A stretch of DNA of 64,000 bases, taken from assembly GCF_910592395.1 (NCBI RefSeq), contig NC_088308.1, positions 23,825,501-23,889,500 on the forward strand, in the 5' to 3' direction. The stretch's first letter is position 1. The number at the start of each line of letters is the position of its first letter. Under the pieces are notes generated by a model. The model searched no databases, was not told the DNA's origin, and worked only from the letters and a program-made list of their open reading frames with translations. Positions 1 to 12,498 of this stretch are shown here, one piece after another. The position numbers and the translations under genes were made by a program. The DNA is from Lineus longissimus (taxonomy: Eukaryota; Nemertea; Pilidiophora; Heteronemertea; Lineidae).

Positions 1-1775
1 GTGAAATGCACGCTTTCAGGGACCTTTCTCGACCCTAGCTCCTCGCAGGTGTCATCAGCAATAACTGATAGGACATGATGACGTTGTGAGCGGGATCTAA
101 GGTCATACTATTACGCCATGTGAGACAAAGCGACGAAGCAAGATACGGAAATGATAGTTCGATTCGGAATCGAATTATAGTGGAGATGTTCCACAGAGAT
201 TTGATGGCACTTCTACGATAAGAAGTTAAGCATTTTATCAAAATCCAACTATCATGGACAGTCACAAATGTATTCTCTGAAGGCGAAATGTTTACATCCT
301 ATCCGGCACAGCCAAACCTACTCTCGGTGACAGCTAAAATTGAATATTTTATATAAGTGGCCGAACTACATGCATTGTATATCATGTGGAGTTCGGGCTT
401 TTGTTGCAAGGATGCTGATAGATACTAAAGGTGTTGACCTTTCTGGTGAAAGTATTCTTACCAACAATTAAGGTGGCCCCATTTTATGACACACGGCACT
501 ACTCAAAAGGTACACTTCATCGATGATGGACATGTTCTTTACTTGTCAGAATTTTTGGTCGAAGATTGTATTAAAAGAATACAATGCGACAAGACAGATG
601 CGATTAGGCGCTAGTTAAATCTCATTTCCAAACCTGCCAGTCTAAACCAATTGTTATGATGTAATGCCCTGCTTAGACATCACAGACATGAAAGGCGCCG
701 CGTAGTTAATTAAATATACCTACATCAAGGTGTGCACAACTGGCGCAAAAATATTGTATTCTTCCTCATCTACCCTGGGGCAATTCTCGCTCTGAAAGGA
801 TCAGCATCGTCACCCAGTGCCTTGTACTAATCACTGTAGTCAGGTGCAAGTCTCGGGGGCATCGGAGGACACTCGTGGAGAAATTGACAAGCTTGGCGCA
901 ATTTGTGTTAGTAATTGATAAACAAGGAAATTAGGCAGTCATAAACAATTAAGTGGCATCAGTAGATGATGATTAAGACAATGGATCTGCTGGTTATTTA
1001 AGCCCATCCTGACATCAGGCAATTTCACTCGACGCGTACATGTGTAAGGATGGAATCCTTTTGTAGACCCCGTTTGCAAGAGGTTTTTAAACCACACTGT
1101 AGCCGACATCAACATGGGGCCGTTGATATTTTTTTCCAGTGGCTTTTTCTTTTGAAAACGATGCATTAGGCTTTACAGCGACAGGTAATTACACTCGATA
1201 ACCAATCATAAGATTCGCTTACATTGCAGCATTTATGCCTTTATGGATTTTGATATGGAAGTATTTGAGATCAGAATAAATAGCAATAAACTGGCAGTGA
1301 CATTTGGAATGATTATATGGCATAAAGGTATAGGTGCAACTATCTGACCCTTTAATGGTAGATAATCGTTCTGCACCACACTCATCAGTTTCATAGATGA
1401 TGTTACATGACCCAGCGAAGAACTATTGCACTGCTGGGCCGTCCGGACGAGTCACCGCACTTTCTCGACAAACCAAACTTCGAGTCCAAGGAGACAAAAG
1501 GCTTATTTATCACTACCCCGTACGTTGACCACATTACTTGTTTTCACGAGGCTGGTCGTTGCCGAAAAACAGAACCATACCTTCGTTTCGCAACGAGCTA
1601 GCGTGCACCAGCGATGAGAAAGTCACTCACAAAAGCGTTACAAATGATACTCCAAGATGCAAACAGCACCTGAGTAATAAAACATCATGCTCCAGGCAGT
1701 CAAAATAGCGTGAGACAAACCAAGAAAGATGCTATTTGCCATTTACGCCAAGAACGCCATGGAGTTGTTTGGCTT

Positions 1776-1810
1776 CATTTCCGGATGACGTCGAATTATT
1801 GCCGGAAATG
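1776..1810. repeat. 9-bp perfect inverted repeat around a TGACGTCG core
   Basis: CATTTCCGG (1776-1784) and CCGGAAATG (1802-1810) form 9-bp arms flanking a 17-base loop that contains TGACGTCG, a CRE-like octamer with one mismatch. The CCGGAA half-sites are also ETS-like. It could be a regulatory site or chance. Confidence 0.3.
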
Positions 1811-4720
1811 GTTGAAATGGTCGGTGACAAAAAGACATAGCTGATGTTAACATCACCATTGATTTATTTAGCTGATTGAACTAGATTTACTTATAATATT
1901 TGAGATCTGACGTGAGACACGACACGGAGGAAAGCTATTCGTGGGTGACTTTAAGGGAGGAGGGGTTGCCTGGATGGTATTTCAACGTTTTAGGGCAGAA
2001 TTTATGAAGAGGATGTGAAGCTCTGGAAAGTACCAATGTTATGTAGTATCCTCTCTTAGTCGAGCAAAAGACACAGGTGTAGAAAAAGAAGGGTGACTGC
2101 TGCGTGTCACGGTATTAATCCTTTCCCGTTTTTACCATCTTGCATTTAATGATTGATCAAATGGACCGGCCCGGATGGTAGTATCTATTCAAAAGATGAG
2201 TAAGCTCAGCTGGTACTCGTGAAAGTAGTGCTGCATGTCATCGAGATGCGGTTGTAAGGATGCAACGCTGTCACCTGATTTTCTTCAAGACCGATAAGTC
2301 TACTGAATCCCCACAACAATGCATTGAACGAATAGACACGAAATATGTCGTCATCAGAATCTGAATCATTTTGAAATTAGAGTGCTCGTGAGGTAAGGTA
2401 CTTTGACCCTCGACCTCTGTCATTTGGGTCACTCAATTATCGTCTGTCGCGCGTGACGAGCGAGAAAAATAAACAAAAATGGCCGCCTGACACGCAGAGC
2501 CAACAACGGAACAAAGGATGAAGCGGACATTTCTTGGATTGAAATTCGAATAAAATTTAAAGAATTCAAAATTGCCTGAAGCCATGAGTAGTATACCTGG
2601 TAGTCAAAGGGAGCTTTGACAGCCGTCAGTCTGCCAGCCATTACTGCGGCAATGCTTAATTACTTAATTGTATCTGCGAGTCCCATCATGGCTGCCCTAA
2701 TTGGCATTGAAGGACTTCACTTTCCCGGATGACTAATATCGGAATAATCATAGACAACTGCTTGTCATATCGGATCGGCGGTATAAGACGGCGCTTTCTC
2801 TGAGATTGTGGCGAGGTCCTTTGGGGACGCAGGTACTCTGCGGTGGTTTGTGGACCTGAATGGCAAATAGGCTTTGTTAACCTCTTTGTTAAAGACGAGG
2901 GCAAATTGTTGTGATTGTAGCTACGGAAGTCTCTTCCTCGATCACCGATATTCTTATAACTGGATCATCTGCAACGAGAGCAGAGCAGACTTGATCTGCC
3001 AGTATTTATGGTCGCAATTGGCTGGAAATGTCTTGATAGAGCCAGCAAATAGGCTTCGTTATTGTTCCTGGAGACAGAGGTTCTTCTCATGATAATGGTT
3101 TCTCTCAAAGAGAGCTATCAACATAATGCAGTAAAGGAAAACAGACATCAGGCATGTCAATGACTCTTCTGTAACATTGGGCTATGCGATAGCTATTTTA
3201 GGTTTGCGGTAATATATATGACATGGCGATTGCCTTGCTTGGTATGTTGGTATCTACAAGAAATACATGTAGTCCAAGACCTGGGTCAATTTTCACTATT
3301 AATTAGCATGATGACGATGCAGCGTCAGTCAGCCGGGCCAGGGGAGTGTGATTTCGACCCTTATCGAAGCCAACAATGGTGCACACGCGATATATCACGT
3401 GTACTGAACTTAATCACCCAACAACCAACACGAGGCCCACCGTACCAGTCCCCGACGTCCGAGAGGTTACGTGGTCCCGGGTCTCGACGCGGATGACACC
3501 AGTCCTTACCCCCGTCATCGGTCTTCACCTGAGGGACAGTCACTGCACGCGAGGTGTGGATGTGGTTTCAAGTTTCCAAGAGAAAATATATAGCCAAATT
3601 CAAAGGGAGTGTACTGCGTCCCGCTTGAAAAAGACTAGAAAACTGAAGCCGATGGCAATGGCCATTGTTGACATCGGATACTTAAAGGTGAATTCGAGTC
3701 CTGAAATAACAGACTAGGTAGCGTAATGGTCATACTACAAATGGTGGCTTCGAAAAACTGTACAATGCCGATGGTCCTGTGATGCACGACACTTGTTCCC
3801 CAAAGGGGTCGCAATTAACTTGCAGCCGTTTCAGTGGGAGTGTCCACTTTTCGCCCAGGTCGAGTTAAACAATACCCAGCTCATGTGATGCGCACTGGAG
3901 CAACTAACGAGCATGCAACGCCCAAGTTCTTGTTAGAAATCATACGCGTGGGGTGAGACATTTGCCATCTCACCAACTCCTGGGATCATTAGGGCATGAT
4001 TCAACAATTAGAACAGTATGATGTTACGCAGTTGACAATGGACTGAGCTCTCGAACTACGGACTTGAAATTAGTTCGTGAGCGAACGTTTCGCCGATGTG
4101 TAGTGGGCCATCCCCATTACAGCTAATTTCGGAGGCTTTTATCCTTTCAGTCCGTTGGTTTTTGGGCGAGATAACAACGGCCTACTGTTAAACCACTTAG
4201 TGGTCCGCAACATGGGAACACGCATTGATGTCATCGTTATTCTTAATTTGGGACCTCAGGTACTGACTCGCCCGTGCTGTCTCAGCCAAACTAGCATGAT
4301 ATAGGTTTTCTGATTGGCCGTGCAATGTTTGATCGGAAGTCCCAAATTCTTGCTTGACGAACATGGTGAATGGAGTTTGTCCAATGTCCACACCAGTCTT
4401 TGGCGCACGCCAGGGAAAGCGGTCATGGTCAAGGTTACCAAATTCCTGGTGATGGTGGTATTCAGGTAAATGTAATATGGAAGCTGTCATCAAAGCTGAG
4501 GGAGACCTAGCAACCTTTCACGCGGACTTCACAAGTTACTAATTGCAACTTACTGCATAAGTCCTGTCGCATTTTGGACGGCCGCTCTCTTCGGGTGGCC
4601 CGGGATCAAAGTTCCCTGAAGCTGTACGGGTGATGCCCTTGGGTGTGGGCACTGTGTCCCGGACACATGATACGGCAGAACCTTCTGAGGAAACCTCCCA
4701 ATCTTTCTACCTGGGATAGT

Positions 4721-5347
4721 TCATATTGGATCAAAGAAACGTGATCGGCAGGGCAGTCTACATCCAACACATTTTGGGATGCTGGCGAGTTTCAGGGATT
4801 GTTTTTTTAATGTACCCTTAGGTGAAAGTGGACCAAGGTTGTCACCACAATGACAGGGGCCTGGGGCTAACGGTTGGTAAACTGACAGTTCAGACAAGGA
4901 AATGAGACCCACCAAGTATTCAATTACTCGATATAAAAATCCTTCCATCACTATACCAAAGAAATGAAGACCTATCAAGATTGGTCCTAAGTTTGCCATG
5001 GCACACCAGCGTGGAGTGAAAGTAACCAAGGCCCGGGTGATAACACCAACAGTCGTGATAACGGTGGTATCATTGTGGCTTGGCATTGTGCTGGTTGAAG
5101 GAACAGGAAACCTTAGGATACTCGAACAAACAACTATCGCGGTAAAATTGGATGTCCCCTTCAAGGAAGAGGGCGAATTCTCAGATAAGTAATTATGGAT
5201 GGGATAACGTATCGGCGATTTATTAACGTAATACGCCAGATAAAAATACTTTCCATTTAGAAAGAACACTCGGCAGACGATAGTTAAGCCACGTGGCGTC
5301 ACAGCATGACGGGAGAGAGAAACCAACGTGAAGAAACAGGACAACAA
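4721..5347 (-). other. Unassigned 208-codon open frame
   Basis: This is the longest open frame in the window. The predicted product has hydrophobic stretches that could span a membrane: around residues 89-103, and 117-155, with a segment GPILIGLHFFGIVMEGFLY. It ends with a Cys-rich basic tail (CVGCRLPCRSRFF). I do not recognise a family. There is no obvious Kozak context or splice logic, and the opposite strand also holds a 64-codon hydrophobic frame. By a rough estimate a frame this long is unlikely (a few percent) by chance in 12 kb, so it is listed without a coding claim. Confidence 0.2.
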
Positions 5348-8300
5348 CGATTAATCAGGAAATGATTAATTGTTTAATGATTGCGAGAAAGAGGCAACCA
5401 ATTCTTTCGGTATCATTTAGAAAATTAAGCATAATCCAAACGAATTTGAAGTCTATCGTTTGGAAGTGACTTCATCTGCTCTTGTTCGTGATGAAGGAGA
5501 ACTTTCCTGACGTTAGTTTTAAGAAGTCACAAAGTCGCCATGTAAATTACCTTCATCTCTCATGGCCGTCTGCCTGTCGATTTCAGACCATTTTGCTCTT
5601 TAAAAGATTTGGATGTCACGCGTTTTGAATGCTCAAACGGAGCGAGTCAATGTTTAAACAGCATTTACCGGTGATTCGAGACGCCGTGGTGGTAAGAAGC
5701 AACTATAAACATGATCGGTAATGTCGCGAGGATGATCTTTGTGTTACATCGTCTTGAAACATCAATCTATCACCGCTTACGCAAACACCAATTGCCCTCC
5801 GTCAATAACATGGCGGGTGGCAGACGGACAGGGGACTGAACTGATGTGGCAGAAACGAAAAATTATTTTGATCAATTGTAGATGACCATTGCAGAATCAA
5901 ATGGATTGATCACAGGAGTAAACATTATTTGCAAAAACAATTCTAAAGATATTCATCACAATTTACGGAGTTCTGTGGGCTGAGCAACTCAACATTTGAC
6001 GGGGATAGTGTCAAACCTGTTTACGCAACGTACTGGCCGTGAAAGTCATCCTGAAATAAGCAAAACTGACCTACGCCGTATCAAATGGTAGTTTGTCAAA
6101 ATGGAGGACTCCAAGGACGATCTTTATTTCATTCATCACAATTTTGCAGAGACACTGAGGCTGGAAACCAACAGGTTTCATTCCCGTGTCTCATATTTGC
6201 AAACATGGAAGACGCCAAAGGATTGATGTATTCTGATTAGTTGTAAAGTTAGATTAGTATTAGCTGAAAATGCAATCAGGTAATCGTTGTCATATAGATG
6301 GGGGATTAATGTAACATGGGATATGATTTTGTCATCTAGTAATTTGTTCCTGCCAAGCACGAAGGAGCCATCCAAATTTCTTGGCGACACTGAAATCTTT
6401 GCCAGCTTTGGCGTACGGAAGGTGTGGTCCGCGGCCTTCTGTATGTCATGTGATTGTTAGTTTTTGGATGATCAGCGCAATCCTAAGCATGAAAACCGAA
6501 TAACAACGAAACTACATCACGTTTACGACTGACTCCGGGACCAACAGCAAAAGAAGCCTAGTTTTAAACGACCGACGGTATCAAATGCAGTGGATTATCT
6601 CTAACTCGTCGACATCAGTTTACAACTTTATTTCAATTCCAAAATCCGTTAATGATACATTAAGTCAGACAGCGTTCAGTGCTGCGTTCATGGTCCCATC
6701 GACTTTTTATCGAACTCCTAATAAACTGACAAAGAAATCAGAAGGGCGGAAAATGTAGCGATGACGGGCATAGACGTTTTCGACGTTCATTTTCAGCGTT
6801 GCCGATAGTTTGAATTGATCTCGAATCGATTAAGAGAGAAAACAATAAACTTTACAACTCTGAAATTCGATCCCATTAAAAGTGGCAGATATGTTTGTTG
6901 TAGTGCTCATTTGGCGCTGGTATCAAAGAGCCGTGTGAACGGGGATGTTAATCTTGCTTCAGTGGTGCATGGTAGTTGGGAAGTTACTCAAGTTATCGCA
7001 TTTTGATCAGAAGACGACATGTGAAGTTACCTGACCGCCGCCTGGATGGGAAGCTCAGGATTCAGTTGCAATGTCAAAGTGAAAAAAGAAACACTTCAAC
7101 AACTACAAAAAAGAAGCGTCTCCATCGCATCCGAGGAATTCGCTATTGATGCTTCATTACAATGAAAATCGTTTTCCTCTATATAATTGTCACTATCTTT
7201 TCTAACGATTTTCTGACTGTTCCAGGCAGGAAGATGGCCGCTTCGGCGCATCTCAAAATAATCAGCAGACGTCACCCATGCGGAATGCATCCAATGTTCT
7301 TTTCGAGGACACCGATAACTTTTTCTGCGATCGATCTAGAACAGAATTTCCCCCAAAGGTAAGAATTGTACTTGGGGGGCCTTTTTTGTTGGTTAACCAC
7401 AAGGAGTTCCATTGAAGCATTAGAAGCCAAAAAGGCGAGAGGATCCCGCTGTGCACTTTCACGAAAATATCGAACTGAGTGTTACTTTTATTGTTCGATA
7501 TGAGGATGGGACAAGGGACACTCTGCTTGATTAGACGTCACAGCTGGTGAAAAGAGGTGACACAATGGCGCCATTTTGATGGATGGATGCAACTAGAAAA
7601 TGACTATATTGTAGAGAGTTGAAGGTGACAGGATTGTTGTTGAAACATATTAAAAGTAGTTCTCCAGAGCGACTACTTATGCGAAAGAAACTGATGCATA
7701 GAGGAAGTCGTAAGCAAGAACTGAGGGTGCCCCACTGAAACAATCTCAGGAGACTCACCAACCTTGAGCGGGCGGTTACCCTTTATAGCTCTAGAGGGGA
7801 AACGGTGCCTTTTGCTAGCGTAGTTGCGGTTTGATATCAACCAAGTACCGAAGAGACGTTGAAGGAGTTGACTGTCATGTTCCGTTGATAATCTACCACC
7901 GCTATGTTCCCAATAACGTGGTACCGGGGCATAATATAGATCGTTAACTTAGGTGACTTCAGCGTTCCGGCAAAGTACTAAGTACTAGTATAGTAGTTGT
8001 GGCAAATGGTCCGGCTGAAATGCCACAGCCGATAATATTGAATGTGTCGTCGGTTGCTAATGATCCTAATACGAAAGCGATCGTCAGTCTGTAAACAGCC
8101 CACGGGGATCAAACATGACTGGCAGCATCAACTATTCACGAGTGAGTTTCTTAACGCGTTCCTTTATACGTCTAAAGATGACATGACGTTCGCCAATGTT
8201 TGTGATGTTGCGTGTTTAGTGATATTGTAAGGTAAGGACGGCTTGCCCCGAGATAATGTGTGTTTGTCACAAATGAACTCCAAAATGCTTGCAGTATATT

Positions 8301-11300
8301 AGGCTATCATGCGCACCAAAGAAGAGTCCTTCAAATGGGAAATGCCTTATCTACCAGAACTCTTTAGGATGGCTTTTGTCGATCAGTTTACCAAGGAGTT
8401 TTGCTACTCTGCCAGGCCCTAGTATCACGGACCTACATGCTCAACTAGTTATTTAAGTCCGTGGCCCAACCAGATTCTCAGTTATTGTTTGTCCCCGGGG
8501 TTGGTACCTCCTGCTTGAGAAGAAGAGCAAAAACATCTACCTGTAGGGGGGACGAGACGAACTGAGGATGATGATCCTGGTGAATGAGAATAGATAGGTA
8601 CTAGACTTCTACAGAATGCTTACCGTTATTTCAGCGAACTTCGCTCAATCCTTTACCAATGGAAACGTAGTCACTGGCCCAAAACTCCAAGACTCCTATT
8701 GAAGATCACAACCACCACAAGGTTTATGCAGAAACGACAGTTAAGATGGAGTAAATCCAAGTGTCATCAGGGATCAAAGTCAGCGTTCCAAAACAGAAAA
8801 AGCTTTCACTCGCCAGCAGAGACCGTTATTACCATATCTCCTCTTAGCAACACAAATGTCGATAGGTACCAGCGAGAAATCCAAACACAGGCATTCTGCT
8901 AATTAACCCGGAATCAATCAATGCTGCAGCCTCACCCAGTTCAGCATCAAGAATCGAAAGTCTTCAAGGAAACGAGACTACCACTAGTGTTCGAAGGCAA
9001 AAGCGTTGATTCAGTAACTTAAGCGTCCGTTATGTAAGCCAACGTAAGAATCAAATAGCTCGTAGCGATTACAAGCACCGGAACCTGATAACTGTTTCGC
9101 TCCTTGCAATATGGCATCAATAAGTGATTGAGGAATCAGCAAGTGAGATCGAGATCTCCTAGAGCATGAGATGATGTCAATTTCTTACAGCCGAATGAAG
9201 GATTGCGTCCGTCCGCTGAGGGCTATCCTATCTGAATATTTTGCAGGGACTGCTACGTTGACAGATTTTGGAGCTTCCAAGCAGCACAAAATCGTGAAAA
9301 CGAAGTGAATTCTTCTTATTCAACAATGAATGAAAGCAGGTCGGGAAATGCAAGTACCAATTCTAGCAGCAAGAAGCAAGCAAACAAGGATAGAGATTAC
9401 CCGGCGTTACGAATTGAACATCCATGTGTCAAGCATCAAGCATTTAGAAAAGCGCACTAGTCATACGCTGGAGGTAAGAGACAGAGCAGTGTTATCAACG
9501 AAAGTGTCCCCGCATCCTCTCCGTTACGGCGATGATGAAAACGTGCCCAGAAGCAGCGAAGTGTCTGATGGAAAGGAATGACATAAGCTACCATCAACAG
9601 TACACGAGGTAACTGGCTAAACAAGCGTGTCTTGTAACAAGAAACAATGGCACGTTGCTGGATCAATCCATCGACCGTAGTAGTAGTATATGGTTGATTC
9701 CCAAACCAAAACGACGATTTCCGCTCGTCAACCTACTACGAGCATTACCTTCAGTCATCCGAACTGGAACCATCCTCTTGAGGAGCATTGTTCTTCTTCA
9801 TGCTCTCAGCATTGACGCTTCTTTAAGTTCTTGTTTTTGTCAGGTCTTTATAATGACGTCATCTCACGCGATTTTGTAAATCGGCCTTTTTCAAGCAAAT
9901 ACTAAATGTTTTGTATATCAAGCGTATCCGAATTGGTGGTATGAAAGTCATGATATTTTTTTTGGACGTCTACTGACTTGACCAATTTTCAGGCAGGCTC
10001 TGACATATCTACTGCGTGTTGGCGTGGTTTCATTGTACAGATTGTCTGAAGCAGAGTTTGTGTATCATGCTAAGAACGGCAAGCAACCTATGGCGATGCT
10101 TAGAGATTGAAAAGATCCGAGACAGACGACCGAATACCGGACACGCGCCTATCAAGGATGAGGATGGTCAAAAACAACATTTTACATTAAGTTTTGGCGC
10201 CAGTGTACACCTGAATGATTTGACATGTCACTTCAAAAAGTATCAATTTTGCGCCAATGGTGTTGGAAATCAATGAAGCATTGGCGTAGAAGAGGAACGG
10301 TAGGTTTCTGCTGACGACACTCTATGCAAAAAGGTTGACCAAAGTTGAGCGCAATGCTTTACGAAATAGGACCTTCATATTGGAAAAGTGTTTATGGAGG
10401 CTTCGTTTTAAAGAGTAACTGGAAACCAGGTAAACTTGACAATGAACGAGTCCGGGGTGACTGCGTTTCTATCATCACTCGGTGTCGTGAGCCGTGGCCG
10501 AGCAAGAGCATCTTAGTCATTATCACCGTTGATAATTCATTAACAGCAATCTTGAGGTAAGTCACCCAGAAAGTTTCCAGCGGGGCACAGAAGCCATGAC
10601 ACAGATCACTTTAAACGATCTTGACAAGAAAATATCAAACATATGAATTGATGAAAGCAGACGAAAGACGACAAGCAGACGATAGATCAAGGTGGATTTG
10701 GAATCATTGGAGGGAAAACGACACAAAACAAAAAGGCTTTGGCGTTGTCCATGCGGTGACTTTTGGTCGTTTCGGTTTTTTCTATGAGAAGATTATAGTA
10801 AAGGAAACCTACTTTTGACTTGAAAAAGCAGAATCAAACAAAAAAATGAATGAAAGCTGGAAGCGAGCAGACGATAGTCAAAGAGTTCGATGTCGTCAGA
10901 TCGTTGAGAAAAAGATCTGATCAGATGTGGAGCGAATGTTAGTCAGGCAGTGGGAGCAGCCGCGGTGGCCGACTTTCACCGTCTCAGACATAATGGGAAG
11001 CCTGGAACATGCTGTAACCGGCAGGAGGGGCTGAGAAGTCGACTGCAGACTAATCAAGGTAATACCATAAAAAATCTTTGATCAGTTATCGCATTCAGTG
11101 TCGCTGCCTATAATCTGAAAGTGCGGGCTGCGGCGGAAGAAACCTGCTTTTTGTAGTGGGGAGAATCGGTATCAAAAATGCCTTAAGGAATATTATTGAT
11201 AAGAATGGAAAAAATCAAAGGAAAACATCGGATCTTGTGTTAATTGGGCGCCTTACACGTACCAATACACCTTCCTTTCGGTCGTCTGCCGGACATGGGA

Positions 11301-12483
11301 AAGGACGGCGGTCGTACTATTTGACTATCAGAAATTGGCCGAGAGGGATTAGTTCGCTTCGGTTCTCAAAGAAGACAAACGTATGAAAACAATGAAGTAG
11401 GTCAGTGGACATCATCACGTGAATGCGAAGAGATGTTGGTGGATCTAAGGCTGAACACCGACAACTCGGATCGATTATTAAGTCGTGAACGGAACGTCAC
11501 TTTAGGGCTTGCGTCCACAATTAAGTCGTGGAAATAACCACTTTTTGTTAGATTTTTCCAGTGAACCATGTTGCAAAAGAGGTAACTGCAGCAAAGGGAG
11601 CAGTTTGCAGCGGTTTCCCAAAGCAAGTCTTTCTACAGATTATACGAACAACAACCCGTAGAAACCATCTATCTTTGTTGCGAGACCACAAAAGCGACCT
11701 GTCCTTCACACCACAAGTGCTGAAGTAACATGCAAGGAAAGGTACTGGTGAAGAAAAGTGATAATGAGAGTGTCATCACAGTATCACATTAACGAGATGC
11801 CTTGATACCTTAACAGTCCACATGGGGAGCGCCACCCGACCCCAAACAAGAACCTGGTCACCAATTAAACAAATATTAGTCACCTCCTGAAAGAAGAAGC
11901 AAACTGGTACGGTCTTGGTGATAATTACTCTGGCTTTGTGGACCAGTTTACACGCACATGCGGCCTCAAAGTCAGGCATATTTGTAATTTTCATCCTTTG
12001 TGGCCGCGCTATGACTCACCAGCGGAGACATGCAATTTTTTACAATTCCATCATACAACCAGATGCACCTGCAATTAAAAGGCGCATGGTGATTTCAAAT
12101 AATTATGCGAATCCGAAGTCACTGTAGATTGTTTAAAATTGGCCTCACGTCCGATTCGAGACAGGCTTGGGGGCATCTGTGTCAAGGTGGAGGACCCTAA
12201 TTGGCTTTTACATGTCATCTTGGATGACCTGGGTAAAAAAAGCGGCTGCCCCTAGCTAACCCTCAGGTCCAGCGATTAAGAAAATAGCAGGGAGACATCC
12301 CAGTTAATGTTTTGATGATAATGGTACAGTGTGACACAGAGACCTAGTCATTTTGAGAGAATATTTGTCATCTGGTCCGAAGCAGAGGATTGTGCCATTG
12401 CCTTTATAAGGACATATTCAGTGTGGAGATTAGGACTGTGTCAGCAAGGCAAACTTTGTTATTGTTATTGTCGTCTGCTAGTG

Positions 12484-12498
12484 CTGTGGTAACCACAG
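12484..12498. repeat. Palindrome of back-to-back RUNX-type sites
   Basis: CTGTGGTAACCACAG is a perfect 7-bp inverted repeat with one central base. It contains TGTGGT and ACCACA, the RUNX core in both orientations. It lies just inside the CpG-depleted block. Function is unknown. Confidence 0.3.

Larger units (their letters stand above)
1..12200. other. CpG-normal block with no recognisable gene
   Basis: The segment has roughly 22-29 CpG per 600 bases in the windows I counted (1-600 and 9001-9600), about four to five times the density to its right, and a somewhat higher GC content. Open frames are mostly under 115 codons, as chance predicts, with one outlier of 208 codons on the minus strand at 4721-5347. 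I found no conserved protein motif, tRNA, long terminal repeat or satellite. It is probably intergenic DNA, but an unrecognised diverged gene or old element cannot be excluded. Confidence 0.5.

Noticed and set aside
3361-3717. Overlapping 92- and 113-codon plus-strand frames with a 60-codon antisense frame
   Set aside because: Locally GC-rich sequence lowers stop density; no family features were seen.
9235-9879. Overlapping plus-strand frames with a phrase (WLIPKPKRRF) faintly like a reverse-transcriptase block
   Set aside because: None of the other reverse-transcriptase blocks are present nearby and there are no long terminal repeats; the resemblance is too weak.
1-12200. A foreign (bacterial or viral) insertion explaining the CpG-rich block
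   Set aside because: There are no long coding frames, ribosome-binding sites or recognisable microbial or viral genes; intergenic host DNA or an assembly join explains the composition more simply.
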